From positions 1 to 39,550 of the forward strand of contig JANWWR010000080.1 in the NCBI GenBank assembly GCA_025055835.1: a stretch of 39,550 nucleotides of DNA. Reading direction: 5' to 3'. Below the pieces are notes generated by a model. The model did no database searches. It was given only the letters and a program-made list of their open reading frames with translations, and had not been told where the DNA came from. The position numbers and the translations under genes are program-made. Of this stretch, positions 8,972-18,365 are shown piece after piece; position 1 is the first letter of the stretch; each line of letters starts with the position of its first letter. This DNA comes from Gemmatales bacterium. Lineage in GTDB: Bacteria > Planctomycetota > Planctomycetia > Gemmatales > HRBIN36.

Positions 8972-11431
8972 TCACCTGTTCGCCAATGCGGAGCGTAATT
9001 GTCCCAGCCGCTCACGCAGCTGGGCCGATTCCTCGGGTGAAAGCTCCTTCTGCCCGTAGCGGACGGCGTAGTAATCTTGGACCACCAGCGAGGGCACGTC
9101 CCGGACGGAAGCTGTGCCGGGCGAACGGCCCAGCCAGGTGGCCGCTTTCTCGGCAAACTCCGCCGGCGTCTCCGCCGGTTCCGGCCGCAAGCCGACGCGG
9201 CCCAGGATGCGCAGCAATTCGCCGAAGAATCCCGGTACGACGTTCTGTCGGCTCCGCGTCCTCCACCCTTTGACCAGCCGCCGTGCCAGTTTCCCCAAGG
9301 CGAGGATCACTGCCAGAACCAGCCCACCGATCACGATGCGGATCCAAGTGGCCCGTTCGACCAGCAGCGTGAGACTATTCCACAAGGCCGCCAGCTCCCG
9401 CGGATCGAACAGGGCACGAATCTGGGCCAGAATCCGGTTCTGCTGCACGTCGCCGCTGTATTCCAGAATGAAAAACTCCCACAGGTAACGGATAAAGCCG
9501 ACGAAATCGCGCCACAGTTCCACGGCGGAAAAACCGGCCACCGCCGCAGTGCCGCCTCCAGGAGTCGGGTCCAGGGTCAGCCAGCGTCCCGTGACGGGTT
9601 TGGGGGCGTCGCTCTGCGGGACCTTGCCCGTGACGGTATTGGGGACCAGCCGGGGCGGGATGGGCGGCGAATCGGCGTCCTCGATGAACGCCTCGACCCA
9701 GGCATGGGCGTGATACTGGCAGACCGAATGGTATTCACCGACGCTGTACCACCGCGCTCCCCGAAAACCGATCACGACACGCGAGGGAATCTTCTGCGTG
9801 CGCAGCATCAGGGCCAAAGCCGAAGCGTACATGCCGCAGTGGCCCGCCTTGGTGTTGAGCAGAAAATCTACAGTCGGATCGCGAGCCATGTCGTGCCGCG
9901 GACGCTCCAACGTGTAATCGAAATCCGCCGACTGATTCAGACGATTGGTCAAAGCCCGGGCAATGGCGATCCGCCGCTCGCGCCGTTCCTGGCCAGACAG
10001 TCGGGAGTCATCCACATTGGGGTCGATATTGGCTGCTCGCAGAATCTCCCGCGTGGTGTTGGTCAAGGCCCGCAAATCCTCGGCAGGCAAGGGCAGAGCC
10101 AGCAGCGAGTCCCAGTAATCTCGGGAAACGGGCTGGTGCAAGGGGAAGCTGGTGGGTTGGCTCCACTCTCCATGACCCGCTTGGCTGAGGTCGAAAACTT
10201 GGGTGTAGGCCAGACGCCGCGACCGCCGAGCCGTCGGCACCGAAATCGTCCATTCGCGAGGCCGGTAGGTGAGGATCGACGAAAACCGATCCCGCGGATT
10301 CTCGAAACTGATGATGGGCAAGGTGCGCTCCTGGGCGATGACCGGCTCAGCGAGGAAGATCGGCTGCGTGGTGGTTCGTTCCAGAAGATTCCAAGGCCGC
10401 TCGTCCTCACCTGCATACCACGCCGTCTGGATGCGGGACACGTCCAGGAAGAAGGTCACGAACACCTCCCCGCCGCGGAGTTCCGGTTCGACCCGGGACT
10501 GAAGATTCTGCGACTCACCGGCCCGGATGGGACCCCAGCGACCCCGCTGATAGACGCTGCACGTCACGCCCCGCCAACGCTGGCCGTCGCAATCCAGCAT
10601 CAATCGTCGCCCGTCAGCATCGGTGACCTCGACTCGCATCACCTCTTCTTCGCTGACCTCGATCGGCGTCGTCTCGTTCAGGTCGAGGCCGGGGCTGAAG
10701 CCTGTCTGCGCCCGAGGCGAGCCGGCCAGCATCAAGGTTGCAGACAAGTCCATACCCGGCCGGGGAACGGCAAAGAAGATCAGCAAGCCCAGTACCCCGG
10801 CGAACACGAACCACCGCAGGGCCGAGAGGATTTCCGGCCTTCTTCCGCCGCCTCCCTCCCGCCAGACGACAGGCGAAGCGATGCCATCTTTGGCACGGGT
10901 CCGGCTCCATGCCGCCACGCCGTCCTCTTCTCGTTGTCGAGCAAAGTGCATCAGGGACCAGACCAGTGCGAAGACGTAAGCGGCAAGCACGAGCACAAAC
11001 AGGGGATCCCGACGATCCACCCGTGATTGCAGGGCCAGCACCGAGGCCAGCACCACCTGAACCAGGCCGAGCAGGTGCAACATCCAGTAGTCGTTGGCCG
11101 CCTTGGGCCGAAGCAACTTGGCCACCAGCAGCGTGCCCAGAAGCGGACCAGCCCGTGGCAGTAACTGGGCCAGGACTTCCTCCTCGCTGCCTCCCGCTCC
11201 CAGGGCGAACCAGACTGCCCAACCCGCGATGATCGCCAGGGCAAGGAGATTAGAGGCCCAGATCGGCAGCAGCCAGCGCTCGTTGTTGAAATACTCGGCA
11301 ACGAGCAGGATCCCGATCAGAAGGAAGAACGGGACCGTACTCGGCATCTCCGCCGCCTCGGCGATTCCCAGGCAGGCGGTGGACAACACGAGGCATAAAA
11401 ACGTGCTGAACCGAAACAGGGAATGCTGCAT
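8972..11431 (-). CDS. Membrane-anchored transglutaminase-like protein (DUF3488/TGc/DUF4129)
   Basis: 819-residue integral membrane protein. Residues 1-225 carry about six to seven transmembrane helices (DUF3488-like, TgpA N-terminal region). A large extracytoplasmic part follows with a transglutaminase-like core: NTKAGHCGMYASALAL (Cys532), YHAHAWVEAF (His576) and WLTLDPTPGGG (Asp621), a complete Cys-His-Asp triad. One more helix (about 697-716) leads to a cytosolic DUF4129-like tail. The architecture matches Pseudomonas TgpA. The frame is open far upstream through the DUF58 gene, but the ATG at 11431 starts a hydrophobic N-terminus and has GGAAG upstream. It is the third gene of the classic MoxR-DUF58-transglutaminase operon; the substrate is unknown, and an envelope role is inferred. 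Confidence 0.92.
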   Translation of the reverse strand: MQHSLFRFSTFLCLVLSTACLGIAEAAEMPSTVPFFLLIGILLVAEYFNNERWLLPIWASNLLALAIIAGWAVWFALGAGGSEEEVLAQLLPRAGPLLGTLLVAKLLRPKAANDYWMLHLLGLVQVVLASVLALQSRVDRRDPLFVLVLAAYVFALVWSLMHFARQREEDGVAAWSRTRAKDGIASPVVWREGGGGRRPEILSALRWFVFAGVLGLLIFFAVPRPGMDLSATLMLAGSPRAQTGFSPGLDLNETTPIEVSEEEVMRVEVTDADGRRLMLDCDGQRWRGVTCSVYQRGRWGPIRAGESQNLQSRVEPELRGGEVFVTFFLDVSRIQTAWYAGEDERPWNLLERTTTQPIFLAEPVIAQERTLPIISFENPRDRFSSILTYRPREWTISVPTARRSRRLAYTQVFDLSQAGHGEWSQPTSFPLHQPVSRDYWDSLLALPLPAEDLRALTNTTREILRAANIDPNVDDSRLSGQERRERRIAIARALTNRLNQSADFDYTLERPRHDMARDPTVDFLLNTKAGHCGMYASALALMLRTQKIPSRVVIGFRGARWYSVGEYHSVCQYHAHAWVEAFIEDADSPPIPPRLVPNTVTGKVPQSDAPKPVTGRWLTLDPTPGGGTAAVAGFSAVELWRDFVGFIRYLWEFFILEYSGDVQQNRILAQIRALFDPRELAALWNSLTLLVERATWIRIVIGGLVLAVILALGKLARRLVKGWRTRSRQNVVPGFFGELLRILGRVGLRPEPAETPAEFAEKAATWLGRSPGTASVRDVPSLVVQDYYAVRYGQKELSPEESAQLRERLGQLRSALANR

Positions 11432-11469
11432 ACTTCCGACTCTTCCTAGCCGCCCCTGTCGTGCCTTTC

Positions 11470-12873
11470 TTAAACCGAAGCGCCTCGCCGAGGCGATCCC
11501 GGAGCCGTGGCAGCGGCCGTGCCGTTGACGGAACCGGCAATAGGCCCGTGTCCGAAATCGAAGAACTCCGCGTGGTCCCCTTCCGACACTCGGATCGGAA
11601 CGACATGGCGACCCGAGGTGGCCAGTTCCCCAAGCGCCGGAGGTTCCGGCCGCGTCGTCACCACCACCATCGGGCCGGAAGGCAAAGGCTCCGCACGGAC
11701 GGAAGCCTCGACACCTTGAAAACTTGGCGAATCGTCGGGCCTGCCTTCGATGACCGCCAGCCGTTCCAGAAGCTGAAGCAGGCCCTGGGAAGTCCCGTCG
11801 CTTTTGAGAACTCTCGGGTCCTGCCCGTCCAGCAGGACCAGGGTGATGCGGGCCCCCGCCAGCCGATTCCACTCCCAGCACAGCGTCGCCGCCAGGCTGA
11901 CCGCCGTTTCCAGATATTCCAAGGGCAGCCGGTACGGAAGCTCCTTTCGGGCCAGCGAGGCTTCCTTGGCCTTGCGTTTCTCCGGCGATGGCGGCGGACC
12001 TGATGCCAGAAGTTGCCGAATCGTCCGGCGGTTGCTGGCCATCACGGTTTCCAGGTTTTTCCGCAGGACGTCGGCTCGCTCCGGCAGCCACGGATCGACA
12101 ACGAGTACCAGTTGGCTGGCCGGCGGCTCCTCGAACTCCCGAATCATCAATTCGCCGACCCGTGCTGTTGTCCGCCAATGAATCCAACGCGGACTGTCGC
12201 CGCTGCGAAACTCCCGCAGCCCGTGGAACTCGGTCTGGCTGCCCGGTTGCCGGATCATCGGCTGATTTCGGGTGTCGTACTCCGTGCGTCCCAGCAGGAA
12301 GCGGCGAAAGCGTTGCAAATCGAGGTGGCCCAGCCGAGGAAGAACCAGCACTTCGGAACCGTCATCGATCTGCACCCGTCGTCGGAACAAGCCGAAGGGA
12401 AAACCGCTGGACAATTCCATCGGTCCCCAACGGTGATAGCCTCGTCGGGAGATGCAGCCCTCGCCGAACGCCGTGGCGGTCGAGCGCGGTCTCAGGATCG
12501 GGACAAATCCAACGGCCGGAGCATCCGGGTCGTGACAGGCCACGGCGACATTGCGGAACGTGTGACGGGTCGGGTTCTCGATCTGCAACTCGTAAATGAA
12601 CGGTCGGCCGGCGAAGACCTCCTCGTGAACCTGTCGGTGAACGATGACCTGACGCAGTCGGCGATAGGACCAGACCACGGCCCCGTTGAGGATCCACAAG
12701 GCAATCAGAATCGAGGCCAGCAGGGCGATGAGATTGATCGTCCGCAGCCAGCCTTGATACAGGAGCAAACCGGCCACCAAAAGCCAGATCAGCCCCTCCG
12801 CCGTGGGACGAAAGCGCGACGTCGTTCGCCGGGCGGACGCGGAACGTGGAGCGGCGTTGGCCTGCGGCCTCAT
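11470..12873 (-). CDS. DUF58 domain protein (MoxR-associated, vWA-like)
   Basis: 467-residue protein with two adjacent N-terminal transmembrane helices, a beta-rich extracytoplasmic-type region, then the DUF58 core. The diagnostic core is REFRSGDSPRWIHWRTTAR followed by LMIREFEEP and a vWA-like strand QLVLVVDPW. DUF58 proteins are regularly encoded beside MoxR ATPases and transglutaminases, and are thought to be clients or adaptors of the MoxR chaperone. The frame also opens with a TTG at 12909, adding 12 residues; the ATG at 12873, with GAGG upstream, is preferred but not certain. It lies 38 bases before the transglutaminase gene and about 55 bases after moxR. A Lys/Pro-rich insert sits between the DUF58 core and the C-terminal part. 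Confidence 0.9.
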   Translation of the reverse strand: MRPQANAAPRSASARRTTSRFRPTAEGLIWLLVAGLLLYQGWLRTINLIALLASILIALWILNGAVVWSYRRLRQVIVHRQVHEEVFAGRPFIYELQIENPTRHTFRNVAVACHDPDAPAVGFVPILRPRSTATAFGEGCISRRGYHRWGPMELSSGFPFGLFRRRVQIDDGSEVLVLPRLGHLDLQRFRRFLLGRTEYDTRNQPMIRQPGSQTEFHGLREFRSGDSPRWIHWRTTARVGELMIREFEEPPASQLVLVVDPWLPERADVLRKNLETVMASNRRTIRQLLASGPPPSPEKRKAKEASLARKELPYRLPLEYLETAVSLAATLCWEWNRLAGARITLVLLDGQDPRVLKSDGTSQGLLQLLERLAVIEGRPDDSPSFQGVEASVRAEPLPSGPMVVVTTRPEPPALGELATSGRHVVPIRVSEGDHAEFFDFGHGPIAGSVNGTAAATAPGSPRRGASV

Positions 12874-12928
12874 CACGTCGGGCCTCGACGGGCTAGGATC
12901 ACCTTGCAATTGCTCTACCCGCCTCAGT

Positions 12929-13870
12929 CTAAACAGGAACCCGGGTTTCCGCCAGAATCCGTTCGATGATTACGGAGGCGGAGTCGGCCCGACCGTTCTG
13001 GCGGAAGCCGCGCGAAACGACTCGATGCGACAGGACGGGCACCGCCAGGGTCTTGATGTCATCGGGAATCACGTAATCCCGGCCTTGAAACAGGGCCAGT
13101 GCCTGGGAGCAACGGTAGAGCGTCAATGCCCCTCGCGTGCTCACCCCCAAATACAGTTCGTCACGCGACCGGGTGGCATCCACAATGTCCATCAGGTATT
13201 CGTTGAGGCTGTCGTCAACGCGGACATGACGCACCGCGGCCTGCATCTGAATCACTTCCTCCTTGGACACCACGGGCCGCAGATGGTCCACGGGTTCCCC
13301 CTCGCGGTGTTGCGTCAGCACTTCCTTCTCATGCTTCCGATCCGGATAGCCAAGCTTGAGCCGAACCGCAAAGCGGTCCAGTTGGTTTTCCGGCAACGCG
13401 TAGGTGCCCTCAAACTCGTAGGGGTTCTGCGTGGCCATGACAATGAACGGCGCTTCCAGATGATGAGTTACGCCATCCACGGACACCTGCCGGTCCGACA
13501 TCGCTTCCAACAACGCGCTTTGCGTCCGCGGCGTGGCCCGGTTGATTTCGTCGGCCAGCACCACGTTGGCGAACAGGGGACCGGGTTTGAAAATGAACTC
13601 GCCGCTGGGTTGGTGATACACGCTGGTACCGATCAGGTCACTGGGCAGCAGGTCCGGCGTGAACTGGACGCGGTGAAAGGTGCAGTTGAGGCTTTTGGCC
13701 AGGGCCTTGGCCAGAAGCGTTTTCCCCACACCGGGGACGTCTTCGATGAGCAGATGTCCCTCGGCCAGAAGCGTCACAATGGCCAGGCGAATTGCTTCGC
13801 GTTTTCCCAGTAAGACTGAAGCGATGTTGTCCGCTAAACGATTCAACGCGGCCTGATATGCGTTGGCCAT
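12929..13870 (-). CDS. MoxR-family AAA+ ATPase
   Basis: 313-residue AAA+ ATPase of the MoxR (AAA_3) family. Walker A is EDVPGVGKT (about 43-51), Walker B is NVVLADEINRA (about 102-112) with sensor-1 ATQNPYEFEGTYALPENQLDRF, and the C-terminal lid contains GVSTRGALTLYRCSQALAL. These proteins act as chaperones that help assemble or activate neighbours, often with vWA or DUF58 partners. It is the first gene of the run that continues with DUF58 and transglutaminase genes. A good -10 box lies about 100 bases upstream. Length and all motifs are intact. Confidence 0.96.
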   Translation of the reverse strand: MANAYQAALNRLADNIASVLLGKREAIRLAIVTLLAEGHLLIEDVPGVGKTLLAKALAKSLNCTFHRVQFTPDLLPSDLIGTSVYHQPSGEFIFKPGPLFANVVLADEINRATPRTQSALLEAMSDRQVSVDGVTHHLEAPFIVMATQNPYEFEGTYALPENQLDRFAVRLKLGYPDRKHEKEVLTQHREGEPVDHLRPVVSKEEVIQMQAAVRHVRVDDSLNEYLMDIVDATRSRDELYLGVSTRGALTLYRCSQALALFQGRDYVIPDDIKTLAVPVLSHRVVSRGFRQNGRADSASVIIERILAETRVPV

Positions 13871-14427
13871 GAAAACTCCGCTGGCTGTGCAAACCTCATG
13901 AGTGGCGGCCGTGTGTCAGCACTTCCTATTGCCCGTTTTCCCGATTCGGAAGGGAACCGTGGGGTCATTATAGACAAGGCTCATCCGGCCTGCCATCGGC
14001 CCCAGAGTGACCGCGCCGACCTACCTGGGTTTATGTCTTGAAATGCGATACCATGGTGCGACCCGTTCCAGGCATCGAGTGTCGATTCGGATTTGGAAGA
14101 TGCCTCAAAAGCTTTATGGGAAAATGTTGCGCGAAAAGGCAGGATATCTGTTGCGCAACGGTCGCTTGTTACGCCGAACCAGTTTCCTGCCAGTTGGGCT
14201 TTCTAGGCCCTGGAAAGTAACGCAACTTATGACGTGGGAACGTGTTATGAAGTTCGGGAAATCCCGAGAAAGCCTGCCGGGGGGCGTTTGGGCCTTGGCT
14301 GGCACCTCGAAAGAGGGTGCGCACAGATGTTGCGCTTCGGTTTGCCCGCGAATGAACGGCCTTCGTAAAATGCCTGGGGAAAAGTCACCGGACAGAAACC
14401 GACAGCCTACCGCGGGAGGGTCGAAGA
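13871..14427. other. 557-base divergent intergenic region with repeated TGTTGCGC
   Basis: No gene is supported here. The region separates moxR (minus) from the secreted-protein gene at 14428 (plus). It contains the octamer TGTTGCGC in the same orientation at 14125-14132, 14149-14156, 14328-14335 and 14429-14436, the last copy spanning the start codon of the plus-strand gene. The copies at 14327 and 14428 share ATGTTGCGCTTCG; the first opens a 13-codon frame ending at 14368. I did not find the octamer elsewhere in the window. It could be a regulator-binding repeat or traces of a short duplication. Confidence 0.45.
13967..13972 (-). promoter_or_regulatory. Candidate -10 box for the moxR operon
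   Basis: On the minus strand this reads TATAAT, a perfect sigma-70-type -10 element in a GC-rich context, preceded by TTGTC. It would start transcription near 13960, leaving a leader of about 90 bases before the moxR ATG. No convincing -35 is seen at 16-18 bases spacing. Confidence 0.4.
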
Positions 14428-15135
14428 ATGTTGCGCTTCGTGGCGGCAACCTTGATTGCAGCGTGGGTCATGGGGGGACCGTTTCAACCGCAAGGCTCGT
14501 CGGCCATTTTGGCAGCCGAGGGGCCGTTCACCCTCAAGGTCGCCGACCTCGAGCCGCCCAAGGAATTGAAACCGGACATCCGCAGCCAGCTTCTTCCAAA
14601 GGCCTACCAAATCTTCGATTCGGCCGGCAAACTCTTCTGCGAGGTCTGGCTGGTCAAGTCAGCCGTTGTTAAGGCGACGCCGACCCAGGTCCAGAATGGC
14701 CTGACCTATCAAGAGGTTCCGCCGACCACGCTGCTGGGTGCCGTCCGCTTTCCGGAGGACATCCAGGACTACCGCAAGCAGGATGTCAAAGCCGGCGTCT
14801 ACACGTTGCGCTTCGCAACCCAGCCGCAGGACGGCGACCACATGGGCACAGCTCCGCACCCGGAGTTCTGTCTGCTGGTTTCCGCGGAGTTGGACGAGAA
14901 GCCTGGGCCGATGGAGGTCAAGCACCTGCATGACGTCAGCGCCCGCTCCCTGGAAGGCGGCCATCCCGGCGTCTTGCTCCTGTTCCCCAATCGCAAGCCG
15001 AACGAGGAACCCCGCATGGCCGACCACGGCATGGGCCATTGGGCCTTGCATGCCACGGTCACGGTCGAAGTGGACGGTAAAAAGGTGCCGTTGGGAATCG
15101 CCCTGAATCTCATCGGGCATTCCTCCGCCGCGTGA
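14428..15135 (+). CDS. Secreted protein of unknown function
   Basis: 235-residue product with a probable signal peptide (MLRFVAATLIAAWVMGG, cleavage possibly near the AILAAEG segment at about 27-32). The mature part looks beta-rich. It contains DSAGKLFCEVWLVKSA, then DVKAGVYTLRFATQPQDGDHMG, reminiscent of DUF2911-type proteins in which an AGTYTL segment recurs, and ends with ADHGMGHWALHATVTVEVDGKKVPLGIAL. I do not recognise a function. GGGAGGG lies 9-15 bases upstream of the ATG, which supports the start. It is convergent with argS, the stops being about 16 bases apart. The assignment to DUF2911 is only a weak resemblance. Confidence 0.82.
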   Translation: MLRFVAATLIAAWVMGGPFQPQGSSAILAAEGPFTLKVADLEPPKELKPDIRSQLLPKAYQIFDSAGKLFCEVWLVKSAVVKATPTQVQNGLTYQEVPPTTLLGAVRFPEDIQDYRKQDVKAGVYTLRFATQPQDGDHMGTAPHPEFCLLVSAELDEKPGPMEVKHLHDVSARSLEGGHPGVLLLFPNRKPNEEPRMADHGMGHWALHATVTVEVDGKKVPLGIALNLIGHSSAA

Positions 15136-15155
15136 CCGAGTTTTCTTCGGGTCAC
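15132..15155. terminator. Hairpin across the convergent stops
   Basis: Arms GTGACC (15132-15137) and GGTCAC (15150-15155) flank a T-rich loop, and ATTTT follows on the plus strand. The plus-strand stop lies in the left arm and the argS stop in the right arm. It is short, so only a possible bidirectional terminator. Confidence 0.35.
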
Positions 15156-16933
15156 ATTTTCTCGATGGTCTTGATGCCCAACAGGGAAAGTCCGTGTTGC
15201 AGGATTCGACCGCAGAGGTCGCAGAGCAGCAGTCGGCTTCGGCGTAGCTCCGGCGTTTCGGCCTTCAGTACCGGTGAGGTTTGATAGAAGCCGCTCAAGG
15301 CATTCGCGAGGTCCCAAAGGTAAGCCGTGATGATGTTCGGCTTGAGATCGGCAGCCGACATCGCCAGGGCTTCAGGATAACGAAGCAGGGCCAAGGCGAG
15401 ATTGCGTTCCTCTGCCGTCGTTAGCCGGGGCAGGGGAGGGGAGGTACGATAAGGTCCCGGGTCCTCTTCTCCTTTGCGAAAGATGCTGCGAATCCGGGCG
15501 TAGGCATACTGCATGTACGTTGCCGTGTTGCCATCCGTGGCACACATCTTTTCCAAATTGAAGACGTAATCGCTGGTCCGGTTCTGGGACAAGTCAGCGT
15601 ACTTCACAGCCCCGATGCCGACGACCTCGGCCACGTTCTTCTGCTCCTCCGGGGAGAGTTCGGGGCTGTTCTCAACGACGATCTTGTAAGCCTGTGCGAC
15701 CGCGGCGTTAAGCAGTTCATCGAGCAAGGCCCCACCGCCGGCGCGGGTGCTGATCTTCTTGCGATCCGGACCCAGGACCTTGCCGAACTGGACATGTTCG
15801 AAACGCACCTGATCGTAACCCCAGCGTCGGGCGGCCTCGAAGAGGTTGCGGAAATGAAGCGACTGGCTGTCATCGACGACATAGAGCATCCGATTCGCGT
15901 GGAAGTGCTCGACGCGGTATTGGATCGTCGCCAGGTCTGTCGTGGTGTAGGTGAAGGCCCCGTCGCGTTTGCGGATGATGGCCGGGGGTTGCCCTTCCTC
16001 GATGAAAATGACCACGGCCCCTTCGCTGATCTGGGCGATACCCTTCGCCAGAAGGCTGTCCACAACGCCGGGCAGCATCGGATTGTAGAAGCTCTCGCCG
16101 AGCGTGTAGTCAAAGCGAATGTCCAGCCGCCGATAGATGCGCTCCAACTCTTCGAGGCACCACGGCATCATCTTCTTCCACAGGGCCACGTTCTCGGGGT
16201 CGCCGGCGTGCAGCTTGGCCGTTTCCTGGCGACACGCCTCCAGGACCTTCTCGGCAGCGGCGCGCTCCTCGGCGGAGTAGCGGTCGTTGTCCTCTTCCTC
16301 CCATTCGTCCCGATCCGCCGCCTTGGTCAGTTGCCGAACCTTCACGTACAGCCGCACCATTTCCCCGACAGGATCACGCTGCAAGGCCGCTTCGTCGAGG
16401 AAGTGTTTGAAGCCGTAGATCAGCATGCCGAACTGCGTTCCCCAGTCGCCCAGGTGGTTATCCGTGATGACTTCATGGCCCAGGAATCGCAGCAGTCGGC
16501 TCAAACAGTCGCCGATGATGGTGCTGCGGAGATGGCCCACGTGCATCGGTTTGGCGACGTTCGGGGAACTGAAATCAATGACGGTGCGGTCGGGTCGTTC
16601 GACCGTGGGCACGCCGAGACGTGGATCGGCAGCGGTCCGCTGAACGGCCTGGGCCAGCCAGTCACCACGAAAGCGGAAATTGATGAAGCCGGGTCCCGCA
16701 ATCTCCACGGGTTCCAGCATGTCGTTCACCTGGAGCCGAGCGACGATCTGCTCAGCCACCTCCCGCGGCTTTTGACCGAGGACTTTGGAAAGCGGCATGG
16801 CACAATTGGCCTGATAGTCGCCGAAGCGCGGATCGCGGGAGGGTTTGACCATTTCCAGGTATGGCGTCGGGTCGTCCACCAGACCGGTCAAGGCCTCGCG
16901 AACCCTCTCCTGCAACAGTCGCAACAAATCCAT
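15152..16933 (-). CDS. argS: Arginyl-tRNA synthetase
   Basis: ArgS charges tRNA-Arg with arginine, a class I synthetase. The 593-residue product has the N-terminal Arg-tRNA-synthetase domain with FGDYQANCAMPLSK, the class I signature HVGH at 131-134 within NVAKPMHVGHLRSTIIGD, the degenerate second motif GPDRKKISTRAGG in place of KMSKS (usual for ArgS), and the anticodon-binding DALR domain at the C-terminus with QYAYARIRSIFRK. All parts are present and the length is typical. It is transcribed divergently from sucC, with 184 bases between. No operon partner is obvious. Confidence 0.97.
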   Translation of the reverse strand: MDLLRLLQERVREALTGLVDDPTPYLEMVKPSRDPRFGDYQANCAMPLSKVLGQKPREVAEQIVARLQVNDMLEPVEIAGPGFINFRFRGDWLAQAVQRTAADPRLGVPTVERPDRTVIDFSSPNVAKPMHVGHLRSTIIGDCLSRLLRFLGHEVITDNHLGDWGTQFGMLIYGFKHFLDEAALQRDPVGEMVRLYVKVRQLTKAADRDEWEEEDNDRYSAEERAAAEKVLEACRQETAKLHAGDPENVALWKKMMPWCLEELERIYRRLDIRFDYTLGESFYNPMLPGVVDSLLAKGIAQISEGAVVIFIEEGQPPAIIRKRDGAFTYTTTDLATIQYRVEHFHANRMLYVVDDSQSLHFRNLFEAARRWGYDQVRFEHVQFGKVLGPDRKKISTRAGGGALLDELLNAAVAQAYKIVVENSPELSPEEQKNVAEVVGIGAVKYADLSQNRTSDYVFNLEKMCATDGNTATYMQYAYARIRSIFRKGEEDPGPYRTSPPLPRLTTAEERNLALALLRYPEALAMSAADLKPNIITAYLWDLANALSGFYQTSPVLKAETPELRRSRLLLCDLCGRILQHGLSLLGIKTIEKM

Positions 16934-17117
16934 CGCTTCCCGTCCTCTGGCTCGCCAAGCCGGAGCCGACTTCCTTCAAAGGCTGCCCTGGGGCTAACGG
17001 TATGGACTGGCTGAACATCGGCCAATTGCGGTTGTCAGGGGAAAAGGCCGGACAACGGCACGGCGTCGAATACGATGATTCGCAATGGCAGCCGATAGCT
17101 TCACAGGGCCCTAGCGT

Positions 17118-18308
17118 ATGAAAATCCACGAATATCAAGCCAAGGAACTGCTACGGAAAGCCGGAGCGGCCGTACCTCGCGGGATCGTCGTCACGGACCC
17201 GGACCAAGCCCGCCAAGCCTTTGTGGATCTGGGGAAGGGCAAGGCGGTCATCAAGACACAGATTCACGCGGGTGGCCGGGGCAAGGGCCGCTTCAAGGGC
17301 AGCGGAGCCGATTTCGGCGGGGTCAAAGTGGTCAGCTCCGCCGACGAAGCCCGTCAGGTCGCCGAGGTCATGCTGAAATATCCGCTGGTGACGAAACAGA
17401 CCGGTGAACAGGGCCAACGGGTTACCAAACTCCTTGTCGAAGAACCTTCCAGCATTACCCGCGAAATCTACGTGGGTATGGTGATTGACCGGTCTGTCGC
17501 CTTGCCGGTCCTGATGACGTCGGCGGAAGGCGGCGTCGAGATCGAGGAGGTCGCCGCTCGCAACCCGTCAGCCATTTTGCGAACGAACATCGACCCGGAT
17601 CGTGGACTGTTACCGTTCCAGGCCCGTCGGCTTGGCTACGATCTGGGATTGGAACCAAGTCAGGTCGAGCAATTTGAAACCATCCTGACTGCTCTGGTCC
17701 GCGTCTTCCTCGACTGCGACGCCAGCTTGGCCGAGATCAACCCGCTCGTGGTGACCGCTGAAGGCAGTCTCCTGGCCCTCGACGCCAAGATGAATTTCGA
17801 CGACAACGCCCTGTTCCGCCACCCGGACATCGAGGCCCTCCGCGATTTGGCCGAGGAAAACCCCGCCGAGGTGCGGGCGGCCAAGGCGGGGCTGAGCTAC
17901 GTCAGCATGAACGGCAATATTGGCTGTCTCGTCAACGGGGCCGGGCTGGCAATGAGCACGATGGACATCATCAAGCTGCACGGCGGCGAACCGGCCAATT
18001 TTCTCGACGTCGGCGGCGGAGCGAACAAAGAACAGGTCACGGAAGCGCTTCGCATCCTCCTGAGCGATGAGCGGGTCAAGGCGGTCCTGGTCAACATTTT
18101 CGGCGGCATCATGAAGTGCGACACGATCGCTGGGGCCATCCTGGCGGCCTTTCAGGAGGTGCAGCCAAAAGTGCCGTTCGTGGTCCGCCTCGAAGGAACC
18201 AACGTGGAACTGGGCCGCAAAATGCTGGCCGAAAGCGGGTTGAAAATCATCACGGCGACCGATCTGACCGACGCGGCCAAAAAAGTCGTCGCCGCCGCCG
18301 CGGCCTGA
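17118..18308 (+). CDS. sucC: Succinyl-CoA ligase, beta subunit
   Basis: SucC binds nucleotide and carries the ATP-grasp fold of succinyl-CoA synthetase, the TCA-cycle step that makes ATP or GTP. The 396-residue product begins [12 protein letters not shown], typical of the family, has the ATP-grasp segment [13 protein letters not shown] (51-63), the metal/nucleotide segment [20 protein letters not shown], and the C-terminal ligase domain with [18 protein letters not shown] and [14 protein letters not shown]. It is followed by sucD with 57 bases between, so the two form an operon. Nucleotide specificity cannot be fixed from sequence by eye. Confidence 0.97.
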   Translation: MKIHEYQAKELLRKAGAAVPRGIVVTDPDQARQAFVDLGKGKAVIKTQIHAGGRGKGRFKGSGADFGGVKVVSSADEARQVAEVMLKYPLVTKQTGEQGQRVTKLLVEEPSSITREIYVGMVIDRSVALPVLMTSAEGGVEIEEVAARNPSAILRTNIDPDRGLLPFQARRLGYDLGLEPSQVEQFETILTALVRVFLDCDASLAEINPLVVTAEGSLLALDAKMNFDDNALFRHPDIEALRDLAEENPAEVRAAKAGLSYVSMNGNIGCLVNGAGLAMSTMDIIKLHGGEPANFLDVGGGANKEQVTEALRILLSDERVKAVLVNIFGGIMKCDTIAGAILAAFQEVQPKVPFVVRLEGTNVELGRKMLAESGLKIITATDLTDAAKKVVAAAAA

Positions 18309-18365
18309 GGGATGACCATTCAGAGGGGCTATCGGGACCGACTGATTTGGGGAGCTAATTACGCC

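Noticed and set aside
11432..12187. N-terminal extension of the transglutaminase frame by 252 codons
   Set aside because: It lies within the DUF58 coding region, which has clear family motifs; the transglutaminase begins with a hydrophobic N-terminus at 11431.
14007..14672. 221-residue plus-strand open frame spanning the moxR/secreted-protein gap
   Set aside because: It runs into the secreted-protein gene in another frame, is Arg/Pro-rich with no recognisable domain, and has no convincing ribosome binding site; the signal-peptide gene at 14428 explains the region better.
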